NCBI GenBank assembly: GCA_014281115.1
Contig: JACONQ010000008.1
Coordinates: 2,852,001-2,916,000, forward strand
Source of the DNA: Laburnicola sp. R22_1
Lineage: Eukaryota > Ascomycota > Dothideomycetes > Pleosporales > Didymosphaeriaceae
Reading direction: 5' to 3'
DNA: 64,000 bases
Of this stretch, positions 33,490 to 45,191 are shown piece after piece. A model generated the notes under the pieces. The model saw only the letters and a program-made list of their open reading frames with translations, ran no database searches and was not told the DNA's origin. A program made the position numbers and the translations under genes. Each line of letters opens with the position of its first letter. Positions within the stretch are counted from its first letter, which is position 1.

Positions 33490-35079
33490 TCAAGTCCCAA
33501 ACACCTTAGCCCGATACTCCCTCAACTTCTCGCAAGCCTCCGGCTCAATCCCATGCACGCACGACACATGCTCCAGCACCTCCCACAGCACCGCCTCAGC
33601 ATCATATCCAAACAACTTCATCACCTCTTCCCCACTGCTCCACATGCGCTGCCACCCCCCACTCTCGTCTTTATATGCATTGACGTCCGTCCTCAAAATC
33701 AGGCCCGGCTGAATCTTCATGATCATCTGGTGGACGAACATCATGCGCGGTTTCTTTGGTCTCGCCACGTCCGTCGACCCCGCCGCGGTGGCCGCAGCGT
33801 CGTCCTCGTCCCAGTAATCTTTCTCATGGAGATGATTCGGCATCGGGGGCCCGTAGAGAAAATCTGCAGCGGGGTCGCGCTGCCCCATGCCCAACATGTG
33901 GAAGCCTTCTCCGCCGTATCCTCCGTGGCGACCGAGCGGGTGCTCGCTCGTCTTGACGGCATAAAAGGGCAATTCGACAGCCATCGCGCCTTGGATGAAT
34001 GTGTCTTTGTCGCCTGGGCCGGCGCTTCCCTGCGAGTGTATGGTGTAGTAGTGGGACGGGCCGTAGTAGTTGTAGTACACCGTCATGAGCAAACTCTCTT
34101 GGTGCTTGCTCTTGTCCAATAACACCTGTCCTGTCTCCGACGCGAAGCGCGTTGAGACGGGAACTTCGGGGATGGCGGCGATGTGGTAGAAGTGCGCGGA
34201 CACGGTGTTTCCCCACAAGTCGGGCCAGACGATGAGGCCGTGGGACGAGAACGGGCGCGTGGTGAATAGCGGGGTAGGATCGTGTACGGGGAAGGCGTCG
34301 CTGTCGAGGAAGAGGACATTTTGGAACGACGAGAGTAAGATGGCGAAGATTTTGTACTGGAAATGTTCGATCTTTGGGGCGAAGATCGGAGACATTACGA
34401 CGCAGCGCGTGTTAAGAGCTGGGAGGATCTCCTCGCATATTGTGGCGTTGTATTCGGATTGGCCCGCGAGGAAGAGTTCGACGGGGAGCTGGCATCCGGT
34501 TTTACGCAGCATGTGTAACGAGACGAGGAGGTAGGAGATCTGCTTCGGGTTCGAAGTTACTACGATACCAGTTGTGTCTTTCACAAAGGGCATATCTGGA
34601 CCCAAGCTGAAAGCTGCTCTGCGCATGGAGTAGTGTGCGCGCATGAGTTCTTTCTCGGCTTCATCTGTCATGTTAATGTTCTGCGGGTGCGGTTTGTGTG
34701 GACGCAGCGGCTCGTATTTCTTGTCCGTATCATTCAACCCGTGCGGCGTATGCACGATCGGTGGACACTGTGGTCGAGCATCTTCAAGCGCACGAGCGAG
34801 CTTGTTCCAAAAGTCATCGTTGGAGCTGTGGAACTTGATACTGGCGCCGAGGTCAAGAGGGTTGGAGCTTGGTGCCGAAAGGCCGTGGGAACCAGCGTCA
34901 GTCTTGGAGGTATCCGGTCCGACGGAGAAAGAGGTATTGCGCTCCTGGGCGAAGAAGTGACTCGGATGTCGACCCGAGTGCGGAAGCCCCGGGTAGGATA
35001 GAAGACACACAAAGACTACGAAGCAAAGAGCTACCAAGCGCAATGAGGTGGCCGACAGCCTCGCGGTGCCGCGCATCAT
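33490..35079 (-). CDS. GT71-type alpha-mannosyltransferase (MNN2/MNN1-like)
   Basis: One intronless frame of 529 residues from the ATG at 35079. A short basic N-terminus and one hydrophobic segment (LRLVALCFVVFVCLLSY) give a type II Golgi membrane anchor. The luminal domain contains GIVVTSNPKQISYLLVSLHM, then VLFLDSDAFPVHDPTPLF with the DxD metal/nucleotide-sugar motif, and GLIVWPDLWGNTVSAHFYHI. This order is that of fungal alpha-1,2/1,3-mannosyltransferases acting on GDP-mannose to extend N- or O-glycans of wall proteins. A second ATG follows directly (MM), with no effect on the anchor. The C-terminal half carries KPRMMFVHQMIMKIQPGLIL. Which linkage it makes cannot be told. Confidence 0.88.
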   Translation of the reverse strand: MMRGTARLSATSLRLVALCFVVFVCLLSYPGLPHSGRHPSHFFAQERNTSFSVGPDTSKTDAGSHGLSAPSSNPLDLGASIKFHSSNDDFWNKLARALEDARPQCPPIVHTPHGLNDTDKKYEPLRPHKPHPQNINMTDEAEKELMRAHYSMRRAAFSLGPDMPFVKDTTGIVVTSNPKQISYLLVSLHMLRKTGCQLPVELFLAGQSEYNATICEEILPALNTRCVVMSPIFAPKIEHFQYKIFAILLSSFQNVLFLDSDAFPVHDPTPLFTTRPFSSHGLIVWPDLWGNTVSAHFYHIAAIPEVPVSTRFASETGQVLLDKSKHQESLLMTVYYNYYGPSHYYTIHSQGSAGPGDKDTFIQGAMAVELPFYAVKTSEHPLGRHGGYGGEGFHMLGMGQRDPAADFLYGPPMPNHLHEKDYWDEDDAAATAAGSTDVARPKKPRMMFVHQMIMKIQPGLILRTDVNAYKDESGGWQRMWSSGEEVMKLFGYDAEAVLWEVLEHVSCVHGIEPEACEKLREYRAKVFGT

Positions 35080-36765
35080 TAGTAGTAGAGGTACGATGGT
35101 AGAAAGAGGATATAGAAGTGAAGAGAATGAGGAAGGAAGTGGAAGTGCACGCAGCCAGCCAAAAGCCGGCGCGCCGCAAGGCTGACAGGCAAGGTTAGCA
35201 AGTGAAAGCTGTTAAACGAAAGCTAGGGAGTGAACGTCTGAGGGCCTGGGGCGTAGCTAAAAGGGACAATATGTCTGGGCCCTGCGCCCCTTTGGCGTTC
35301 GCGTTTGGGGAACCCTCTATCGCATCGTGGTACAAGTCAGGGTTCACTGATGCGTCTAAAATTGCTTTCTTGTTTGCGCCCCACCAGTGGCCGAGTGTAG
35401 ATAAGCGAGGCCTATCCTCTGTCGGATTCTACCTACACGGAGTCGATGAAATTGGCAGCCAGCCTGGTGCTGATATCATCGCTATACTGGTGGCGCCCAG
35501 CTTGATGTGCCGAGGTGATTCACCGGCATGTAACAAGCTCGATCTCGATGCGGAACTAGGTGAGCAGAGACGCAGTGCTACGGCGAAAGGTCACCATGGG
35601 GAGACATGTCCCACCTAGGTATCTTGCAGCAAAATTCAATACCCAGTACGACCTGCAGGTCGCACGCAAGCGCCGTGCTCATCCCACGGTAGACTGCTAA
35701 CCTAGCGGGCTAGACAGCCGTCAAAGCGGACATTTATCCGGTGCTATCGTGTACCGAGAGTGCGCAAAGTCTTCTTTCAGATAGTTATCCGGTGCATTGG
35801 TTAGATCGGGTAATGTCAGGACCCGAGTGAACCGTATCAGATATCAACATTTGGAACGTGCTCGGCGCGCAGACTTGTAGCCAACACCATACTCTGGTCG
35901 CCCTCCTTAATTCTCTTGGTAAGAAACACTCCGGCGGCTGCGACGCGTCGATATCGTAAGCGTCGGGCGACAAACAAGTGATGTGTCACCACGGACTCGA
36001 GTACACGATGTTGGTGGCCTGAGAAAAGGTTTTCAGGGTCCACAAGCTTTCCGCCCCGTTGGGCCGCAACGCGAAGCTTTTTGGACCCTTACTAGCCACT
36101 TGGCAAAGGCTTAAATATCCTTCTTTTCCTGTAGATGAATTAGCTCATCCTTCCTGGCGCTGCTAGCGACCAATGTGTCCGGGGCGCGGCAAGGCTGTGC
36201 GTTTAAGATGACCGATAAACGGCACCCAGCAGGACCGGCGTTAGTAGCCGTAGATCTTAGCGCCACCTCGTAATTTCTGGCGTGGGTGAGCATGACCAGT
36301 CACCACTCCCATTCTTATCAGGGTGCAGCTTGCTTCGAGAAGTAGCCCGCCCTGGTGTTAGCATTATGCTTTTATCGTATGTTGTGTCCTTAGACATTGC
36401 ATAATAAGGGGTACATACGCCTCGCACTGTTATGAACGCAATTTTTTTCGAAATATCTTCTCACATTCCCCAGTGCTACCGTCGTTTCGCTCGCGCAGTC
36501 CCTGGATTATTTCTAGACTTCTCGAGCGCACTGGCTTGATTCGATCGTCCTCTTCATTTTGATGCATCCCATCAACCGAGGAAGCGACAGTGGCAATAAC
36601 GCCTGTAGCAGCCTATCTCTTTACACGCCGCCCAAGATCGAGTCTCGTCCCGAACCAGGGCATGGCCACAGTTGAGAATCGTTGTCTTGTTCCGTCATCC
36701 CGTTATCCAGCCAGAGCAGAATTCGATAGGACGTCGATGAAGCTATTGCTTGTCCTGTCAATTCC
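35080..36765. other. Long stretch without a supported gene
   Basis: Frames such as 35202-35618 (plus) are open but show no domain, intron signals or composition that I can defend. No transposon ends or tandem repeats were noticed. The part next to 35080 should hold the promoter of the mannosyltransferase. Confidence 0.35.
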
Positions 36766-37185
36766 CTACGATGAATTTGAACCCAATACAAGGGGGAACA
36801 TATACAGAATGATATGCAACACACTTCCTCCACTGGAGCCTTCGGGTTTTCGTCCGCTGGACGTAGTTTTTACATAACCTTCCTCAACTTCGTATATCCT
36901 CCTCTCCTCCTCGATAGCATACTTCAGTCCAGCCTCAACATCCCCCAACCAGCCATTCGCCCAGTCCACACGCTCGAGCCCAAGGCCTTCCAAACCAACA
37001 AGGGTAATATTATACGCTCGCCACTCATCATTCAGATTTTCTCGCTCAATGTTCAACGCCTGCAGTTCGTTGCGAATCACTCTGGTGAGCTCAATATACA
37101 TATCGAGGATGCTAGCTCAAAGTTCTGCAAGGCCAGTCAGAGCCAATTCAGAAAGATTGATGATTTCGGTATTGGGAGAGGTCAT
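36766..37185 (-). pseudogene. Small helical hypothetical protein with one in-frame TGA
   Basis: From an ATG at 37185 in a good context (CACAATGACC) the frame reads MTSPNTEIINLSELALTGLA, then TGA at 37119-37117, then in the same frame ILDMYIELTRVIRNELQALN and onward to 36766. A CGA to TGA change would account for the stop. The sequence is helical and acidic, with no recognised family. Alternatively translation starts at the Met after the stop (37101). Confidence 0.4.
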
Positions 37186-37883
37186 TGTGAGGCCGATTTG
37201 TGTAGTCGGTGTAGCGCGTGTATGGCTATATGGCACTAGGACAAAAGTCTCAGTACTGTGTTTTACACCGGGGTGCGTGGTACATACATAGGCCGAGTGT
37301 ACTCGTTATTTTGGACAGTGGCTGTGCCTGTCCGGCAAGCAACCGCAACTTCAAAAACCTGAGTTGTGATCGAGGAGTGAAGAGGAGCATGGGAATTTTC
37401 AGTCCGGAGGCTTTTTTTCGTTGTTCGTGCTGGGTAGAATGCGATTTCCGTGTTTGTGTTTCTGGGGAGGTCTGTAATTTGAGGAAGTCGCGACCGCTAC
37501 GGGTGACGCGCTAATAGTCGAGATAGGAACATCGAGCCGTCAAGGGTACCAGGGTATATCATGAATTTCTAGCACTCATGATAAGGATTCAGCATTCGAT
37601 CCCGGTAGTTACGATGCAGAGGTGGTTAATCGACGGAAAAGGAAGGCAAAAAAGTGTGAGAGGACCGTTTCTATTCAAGAAATCCAGCCGAAATGACGGC
37701 ACTAATCCTCATGTATGTTCAGCAAAGAGCTTGAAAGCCTGATCTGCTATATGTATCACTCCCGTGAGAGCCAATCCATAACGTCAGCAATGTGTCGTTT
37801 GACGATCGAATGAAAGAGTGGGACCTTTCTGCTCCTAGAACTCCGTAAGTGCACCAGGTTGCCCTGAAAGCCAAAAGCTGAGC
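37186..37883. other. No gene recognised
   Basis: About 700 bases between the small hypothetical gene and the dynamin 3' end. Short frames only. Confidence 0.35.
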
Positions 37884-40202
37884 CTAAGCAAAGCCACCCA
37901 GAGCCTCCCTGAAGATTCTAAGACCCTTATCCAACACCTTCATCCTCTCCTCCAACCTATCCCGATTCCTCGACACCTCCGGTGCCTCCGCCGCCAACAT
38001 CGAAATCTGCTGATCAGTCAAACCCGCAATAACACGAGGAGATAGGACCTCCGTGTTGAGCGTTTCGACAAGATGGCGCTCGATGACCTGCTTGGAGATG
38101 ACGCCAACAGTATACTTGAGCTCATCAGCGTAGTACGCGAGTACCGAGTCCAACGCATCTTCAGCGGAGAACTTATCCATGTTCTTCTCAATGCCGGTAG
38201 AAATGCCGGCATTCAACTTGGCCGGGTCGATGAAGGTTTCTTCCTTCTCGGAACTCGTTTTGGTAAGGGAGACCTGCGCGGTTTTGGCGATGAGGGAGAA
38301 CATTTCGGCGTACTTGGATTTGCGTTGGTCCTGGATCTTGGAGGTGTAGTACTAGGAACGTTAGTATCGTAGCTAGTTAATGGAGAGTTAGGGATATGGT
38401 CTTACATGGTTATATGTCATGGGATGACGGGCCTTGTCCTGCATAATCCTATCCAACTCTTTGGTCGCCTCCTTGAGTGACTTGGCAAGTGCATCATCAA
38501 CAGACGACTCGGATAGACGCTGTCTAATATCTGCCGGTGCAACTTCGTCAAGGACAATATGCACAAACGTCTTGCACGACTCCGCCACGCGCTCGATGTG
38601 CTGAAGTGTAATCTCGTTCCAAGGCTTGGACTGCTCCCAGAAGAGTTGCGAAATGATGAGAGGATTGAAGTTGCCCGGAAGCTCTTGACCACGAGACCGC
38701 TCGAGCGTACGCTGAACCCATTCGATGCCCTCTTCACGCGTCATCTCAATGGGCCGAGGAAGATCGGCAGCATCCTCGTTGCCACTATCGTTGGGAATCT
38801 TCGCTGCCTTGTCACAGCGGGAGGGGATCGCATACTTGTGACCAATACGATGCATACGCTCCGAGAAGCTCAAATTCAGGTGCTGGACCACTGCACGGAG
38901 TCGACGGATGTTCTCCAGAGAGTCCACGGAAGCTTTCATATCCACGTACCCAAAGAACGAAGTTTCGTACTGGCCTCGGACAGCACATTTGAGAATCTCG
39001 TTGATACGTTGACCGATATCAGTGAGGAACATGCGTTGTTCCAACACTGTGCTGCGCTTCACCCCCAACTGCTCTAGATCTTTCCTAGTATTCTTGAGCT
39101 TGTTGCTGAGTTCTGCCTTGAGATGAGGAAGTTCGTTCTTCAGATGGTTGTGAAGAAGCGAGCTGAGCCTGGTCCGCAGTGTTTCGATACCTTTGCAAGA
39201 GCTTGGAAGACTGGCATACGCGCCGCGAGAGAAGAATTGACGCTCCGCGTTGTTGCGCTGAACGAACGTCTTGCTGCCTTCGAGCTCGTTTCTATTCTTC
39301 ACCATGTGCCAACCAAGCTCGAAGTAGATGTCTCGATTCTGGGCCAGATCAAGCCATGCGCGCTGATTCGCGGTACCGTCAGTGAGAGAGTCCGGTTTGG
39401 TGATGACTCCCAGTGTACGCTTGCCAGATGGATCGATCGCTTGACAGTGTTTCAAGACAATCTGATTGGCGTAGTCATTCTTGGCTGTGATGACTGCGAG
39501 AATGACAGTACGTGTGTTCTGCATGTAGCCTAGAACTAAATCCTGGATCAACTTGACGTCTTCCTCACTCTGCATCCGGTTGGCTGAATGGATGAGACCA
39601 GGAAGATCGACCAGTGTCAACTGAGGCCTCGTCGGACCGCTGATCTCCACGGTGAGAACATCCCGAGAGAAGGCCCTGTTGTTATTTCCAATCTCCTCAA
39701 GTCCCATCGCGGCTGTCGCTTCAGCAATGATGCCTGGAAGCTGGGTGAAGTCGGTGATGGTTCTAGTAAATTCCTTCAGTGCCTCTTGCTCGCTGTCATC
39801 GCGATCCTTGTCCGGTGTGATTCGTGTAGAGATCGATGAATGGGCTTCGCGACGCAGAATGATTTCGGTTGCGAAGCGCGTGCAGAGGTTCTCATTGCGA
39901 GGGAACGGTATCTCTGTGATAGCTTCGAGAACGGAGCTTTTTCCTGAGACCTGTAAGCAGCTGCATCAAGAAGGGAAGTACGAACACTGACCGGATGACT
40001 GATCACCGCAGACTACAAGTTGTGGTAGCTCCACGATGCCGCTCAAACCCTGGCGTCTGAGGTCGTCCACAATATCTAGAATTCTCCTCTGCTCATCGCT
40101 CTGTAGCGCCTCCAATGAGCCTGTTGTGACTCCATCGGGGTCGATGTTGGTGGGCGTGGCGGCAGTGTAAGCTTCGCTATCGCTCGAGTCATATTGGACC
40201 AT
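37884..40202 (-). CDS. Dynamin-superfamily large GTPase (Mx/Vps1-like)
   Basis: Three exons join in frame: 40202-39992, 39943-38406 and 38351-37884 (introns 48 and 54 bp), giving 738 residues. Splicing completes the P-loop GDQSSGKSSVLEAIT. The switch motif DLPGL and the TKPD motif follow (LTLVDLPGLIHSAN and TLGVITKPDSLTDG). The middle region and stalk occupy the next 350 residues. The end (VISKQVIERHLVETLN, then RDRLEERMKVLDKGLRIFRE) is a GTPase effector domain. No PH or transmembrane segment is seen, so it resembles the soluble Mx-like dynamins common in filamentous fungi rather than Dnm1. It probably binds and remodels membranes. The acceptor chosen for intron 1 (GTCTCAG) is needed to keep the P-loop frame. 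Confidence 0.9.
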
Positions 40203-41149
40203 TTCGACGGTTGTACGGGAACTGTAGGAGAAACTTGGTAGAGAAAAGTAAAGGTAGACGGAAGAACTAGAGGCGTCGCAAGAATTTATAAGTGAAAGAG
40301 TTCGTCTATTTGCTTGGCGCGCGGTGGGTGAAGGTGAGTAGTGAGAGTGAGTACAAGAGAACAAACATATAAGTAGGAAACAGGAATAAACAATAGCTTT
40401 CTGCAAGAGGCCTCTCAAACTTTATAGCAGGCAGCACATTTCATAAGGAACGTCCCGATGTGTTCAAGGTGAGAACTCACTGAGACAGACCCATGCCACT
40501 TTATCGGCAGCGCCACAATTGCGCAGACGGCAAGGCAGCAAAGTGACGGGTCGTTGCAGAGAAGATCCAATCAAACCCCATTCCTGCACTCCATTGCAGA
40601 GTTGGAATTTCGTAAATTGAGTCTGCCTCACACCCTCTTGCCCCCAAAATCGACTGGTCGTCGTTGTTCATTTCAAGCAATGCACCGCCACCGGCGCTTA
40701 TACCAGATACCAGATACCTCGCCGCACAAGCCACACATCTGCACAACCCCCACGCTCCTAACATGTGGGAGAACTGATAAAACTACGAGATGTCCAAACA
40801 CATCGTAATACATACCAACCACCTCCCACCTCACTCACATCACCCCAACACCATACTTTTAAACCCAAACCAACCCCAACACTTCCCCCACCATCTACCT
40901 ACACACTAACCATCTTCCTTCTACCTACCTTCCCCTCCCCCACACCTATAACGACCTACCTACTACCTACCCACCACCACCCCATACGCACGCACCACAA
41001 CCACCTCCACCAAACCCTCCCGCCGCACAGTCCACCTCGCAACTCAATCCAAGTTCTGCCAACCTCCTCATCCGCATCCTTATCCCAGTAGCTACTTCGG
41101 CGGTATGAGTTTGAGTCTGCGGTGCGCTGTGGTGAGGTGCGGTGAGGTG
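40203..41149. other. 5' flank of the dynamin gene with a G-poor tract
   Basis: No gene seen. From about 40800 to 41060 the plus strand is built almost wholly of C, A and T with very few G, an unusually strong strand asymmetry. The RIP-decayed transposon begins at 41152. Confidence 0.45.
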
Positions 41150-41151
41150 TA

Positions 41152-42668
41152 CGGAGGTGCCTTTCAAAAGTCCTTGCCCACCTTGGCGAGCAGGGGTCTG
41201 CGCCACATTCTTAATTTGGATATATATCCGATTACCTAAGTCTATGGAGATTCCTGCCCTCCTTATACTCGTTACCTCCTTCTACCTTAATAATCTTTTT
41301 GATATAAACAGGAATACGCTTAATCCAAGCCTAGATCTTCTTCTAAGGTAGATCTTGCCAGCACTGCTCCTAAGCATAGACAGCCTCTGCTCTGCTCTTT
41401 AGTGCACCTTTCTTTGTAGTAGCTCTCTTTATCTATAGCCAGCAAGGTTTAATAGCGTTCAAATTAGGTAAATTATCACACTAAAGCAGCTTCGCAATAT
41501 TATAGATGCTATACATATAGCTCTAGACGTAATAATTGTGAGAAGGCGTCTTATCTTCTTATATAACTGTTCCTGGCTGCTCTACTTTGCACTTCTTAGC
41601 AAAGGGTATAAGCTTTAGAAGTAGGACAAACGTCTAGTATTAATACTAGTTAATACCTAATCCTCTGCCCTAGCTAACCTTTCTAGTCTTCTTATTCCAC
41701 GTCTATTAAGGTTATTATCCAGGCTTATTACGTAGAGCGAGGCGACGTATTCTTATTTTAAGCTCCTATTATGCCTTTATAATAGACTCTAGCTCCTAGT
41801 TAAGCTCTTTAATTTAAGCAGTAGTAGGCTCCTTCTCTTTCTTTGTTTCTGGCGTCTAGCAGTGACAGGGCCCCTTCTTATTATATAAAAAGCACTCCTA
41901 GAACATAAACTTAGAGTAGCCCTTCCACCTCTTATAGATACAACTTTAAACAAATGCCTTATTAGCCTTCTGCCATATTCTGTATCCTCTACGCCTATAG
42001 AGGAGAACCACAGACGTTTTATTAGACCAGATAATATTCTTCTAATCCTTAATTGTCTAGTGTTTATGCTGAAGGCACTAGTTATACTAAGCCTCCTTTA
42101 TCTTCTTTGTTAACCTAGGTTTCCTTGTTAGCTTTGTCTTCTTAAAGCCTGCCTTCCTTAGAATGCGCCAGACAGTTGTAGCGGAGATGTTAAATCCTTT
42201 TTGGCTAAGCGCGCTAGCAATGTCAGCGCAAGACTTCTCTTATCTATAGCGGTTAGTGCGTACGCTATTAACTACTTTCTATGCAATATTATCCTGTTTT
42301 AAAGGCCTTCTAGAGCGATAGCCATCTTTAAGGTATTTATCTATAAGCTTAAGTGGCCGCTAGTATGGATCAAAGCCTTGTATAATTGCTCGCGCAAATA
42401 TTAAGTTAATTGTCCGCTTTAGAATCCCTATTAGACCAGTGATCTTGTTATTAGGCTTTCTAGTAGCCTTAAGAGTGATTATTAAAGCCCTTATAGCAAT
42501 ATCGTGAGGAGCTATCGCAAAGATAGTATTAATTAGAGAGCAAATAGTATAGAGGGGTTGTGAGGTTAGAAGCAAAGGCCACGTAGGCTCGGAGATGCTT
42601 CCTAATTAAGAATGTGGCGTATACCCCTGCTCGCCAAGGTGGGCAAGGACTTTTGAAAGGCACCTCCG
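41152..42668 (-). mobile_element. RIP-decayed copy of the 6134-7667 Tc1/mariner element
   Basis: Ends are the same as those of the near-intact copy (CGGAGGTGCCTTTCAAAAGT), with TA at 41150-41151 and 42669-42670; the element is 1517 bp. The interior aligns along its length in the same orientation, for example GAATGCGCCAGACAGTTGTA here against GATTCGCCAGACTGTGGCAG there. It is saturated with C-to-T and G-to-A changes, TA-rich and full of stops. No transposase frame remains. Confidence 0.93.
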
Positions 42669-42670
42669 TA

Positions 42671-43032
42671 CAGGCGGTATGCATGCATGCACGTACCCAA
42701 CCACCCAGCAAGCAAGCGAGCGAGCGAGCACCAAACGCCGCCAGATAAGGGAATTCGTTCATTGTGGCGATGGGACGGGGGCGAGATGAGATGAGTTTGG
42801 GGGGAGGGGCGTGGGAGAACGGATAGCTAGCTAGCTGCAGGAAAGAAAATGTGCGGGCATTTGACCTGATCTGTGTGTGCATGGCGCATGCTGGCTGGGA
42901 TAACATACAGTATAGTAAGTATATAGACTCCTATCCCAGGTAATATGATAACCACGCGACGCGAAGACGTACCAATCCTACAATGTACACAACATCTACA
43001 AACATTACCCTCCCCAAATCGACACCACCTCC
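42671..43032. other. 3' flank of the acyl-CoA synthetase gene
   Basis: No gene seen. Contains a short GAGC/AAGC run near 42712-42732. Confidence 0.4.
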
Positions 43033-45191
43033 CTACATCCTCGCCATCCCAGCCGCCCCACTCTCCCTCAACGCATCCCAATCCTCCATAGTATACACCA
43101 CATACCCATCCTTCTCCCCCCCTCTAACATTATTCAACCCCGACGGACACCAATAAAACGTATCATACACCCCCTTCTCCCCTCCACCCTCCTTCTCCCC
43201 CTCCCTCTCCCCATCAGCCCTCTCCCTCACCTTCCTCAAATCAATCCCATCCTTCCTCAACGGCACCTTATTCTGCTTATTATTATGCATCGTCGTAATA
43301 CGCTCCAGCACGCGAATAAAAACCGGAACCGCATACTTGGGCAAATTAGCGCGCAGATGCGCAAGCAGCGCGTTGAAATCAAAGCGCGACCGCTCGCCAG
43401 GGTCGATGTAGATGGCTGCACAGCCGGCCCGCCCGTCGTGGTTGGGCACCTCGACGCCGTACACGTTCGCTTCTACGATGCCGGGATAATGCCCGAGCGC
43501 CTCGCTGACTTCGGCCGTGCTCACGTTTTCAGACTTCCAGCGGAACGTGTCGCCCAGACGGTCGAGGAAGAACCAGCGGCCGTCGGCGTCGCGGCGGAGG
43601 GCGTCGCCCGTGCGGTAGAACAAGTCGCCCTTTTTGAATACGTCCCGCACAAACATTTTGTGAGTCGCCTCGGGGTTCTTGTAGTATCCGACAAAGGCTT
43701 CCTCGTTGGGCAGCGCTACGAGAATTTCCCCGCCCTCTTCGTAGGGTTTCCGCTTGCCGAAACCGGTCTTTGGGTCGCGCCAGATGGCGTTGGTCTCGAA
43801 GTCAATCTCCACGGGGACATATTTGTCGTGCAGCTGATAGCGGAGGATGGCGCCGTGATGGCCGACCGCCGTGGCTTGGAACGGGCCACGGCAGACATTC
43901 ACGAGCGACAAGACGCCTTCTGTGCTGTTGAAGAACTCGACTACGGTCTCGATGCCGAATCGTTCCACGAAGCGGTGCCACACATCTGGTCGCATGCCGT
44001 TGCCGAACATCATCCTTGCATTGTGTTGCTTGTCCAGGGGGCTGGGAGGGTTGGCGAGGAGGTATCGGGCTGTCTCACCCACGTATACGAATGCGGTTGA
44101 TCGCGACTCGCGGACATCGGTCCAGAATTTGGACGTGGAAAACTTCTTTCCAATGCACATTGTCACGCCGGACATCAGACAGGCCAGAGCCGTGGTGCCG
44201 CCGGTGCCGTGATATAGGGGCATGGGAATATACCACCGATCGCCGTCTGGGCCGTCCCGAATGCCTAGATCTATTCTCCGTCCCACGGCAAGAGCGCCGG
44301 CTCTCTGGGTCGGAAATGGGCAAGCCTTGGGGTGACCGGTCGTGCCGCTGTAGAATTAGCATCTGAATGTGTCTAGGTGTTTGATGCGACAAACCTTGTG
44401 TAAAATAAGAATATGGGGAATTTGCCCGTCACGCCGGCGCGGTATTCGTCCTCTGGTCTCCTCGGTTCCATGCGGAGGATCTCGCCCTTTGTGTGCTTGT
44501 CCAAAACCCTGATGGTCATGCCGAGCTCCCCCTCGATCCGGTCGCGAACGGCCTCGACCCGCTCCTGGGCGGCGGAATCCTCATCCACGAGAAGCAGCTT
44601 GCCCCCCGCGACCTTCAAGCAGTGTACCAGCGCATCGCCAGCCAGATGGTGGTTGATCCAAGCCGGCGCAGAGCCCACAGCCCACGAGCCGAGGTGCGCA
44701 AACATAAACTCGGGCTGGTTTGTGAGGTAGAACGAGACCAGCTCTCCGGGCACGACGCCGTTTTGTAAGAGGAATTGCGCATATCGGCATGCGTTTGCGT
44801 ACGTTTCGGCCCATGTGTAGCATCCTTCGCGCGACCAGATGGCCTCGCAGTTTTCGGGAAGTCGGTGTGCTTGTGCTTCGAAAAAGTACCACAGGCTCAT
44901 GCGGTTGTTCTTGACTGTTGTAGCGCTCCCGTGTTAGCGCATGTCCTAACGCCATGGCGGAGGGTCGTACTCACCTGCTGCTGCGAATTCACGCTCTGTC
45001 GCTCGCTGGCGACGGCTCACGCCGAGGTCTTTGCGGATGTGGAATTTGGCGTCGAGATAGGCGGCGGCAGCTGTGGCGCCTGCAAGTGCGCCCGCCACAG
45101 GCAGAGCTGGTGGTGGTGGTTAGTCTCTTGTCCGCAGCGGAGCGTGGAACGGGCTCAGGAACACGAATTGGGGGAACGAACCGAGATCCAT
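43033..45191 (-). CDS. FAT1: Very long-chain acyl-CoA synthetase / fatty acid transporter (FAT1-like)
   Basis: Four exons join in frame: 45191-45182, 45106-44975, 44914-44395 and 44347-43033 (introns 75, 60 and 47 bp), giving 658 residues. The 10-base first exon (ATG GAT CTC G) is supported by a GACTAAC branch point 11 bases before the acceptor and by the resulting N-terminus MDLALPVAGALAGATAAAAY, a membrane-seeking start usual for this family. Splicing completes the AMP-binding P-loop FLFYTSGTTGHPKACPFPTQ. Further motifs: MPLYHGTGGTTA, FNSTEGVLSLVN, GDLFYRTGDAL, DRLGDTFRWKSENVSTAEV and YGVEVPNHDGRAG. It activates long-chain fatty acids with CoA and ATP at membranes of the ER, lipid droplet or peroxisome. 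The C-terminus (AAGMARM) is not a standard PTS1. The donor of intron 1 (GTTCGT) is weak. Confidence 0.9.

Noticed and set aside
33553..34122. 189-codon plus-strand ORF
   Set aside because: Antisense shadow of the GT71 mannosyltransferase.
35202..35618. 139-codon plus-strand ORF as a gene
   Set aside because: Open frame only; no recognised features, and start context and composition are not convincing.
43285..44100. 271-codon plus-strand ORF
   Set aside because: Antisense shadow of the acyl-CoA synthetase exon, in GC-rich codons where stops are rare.
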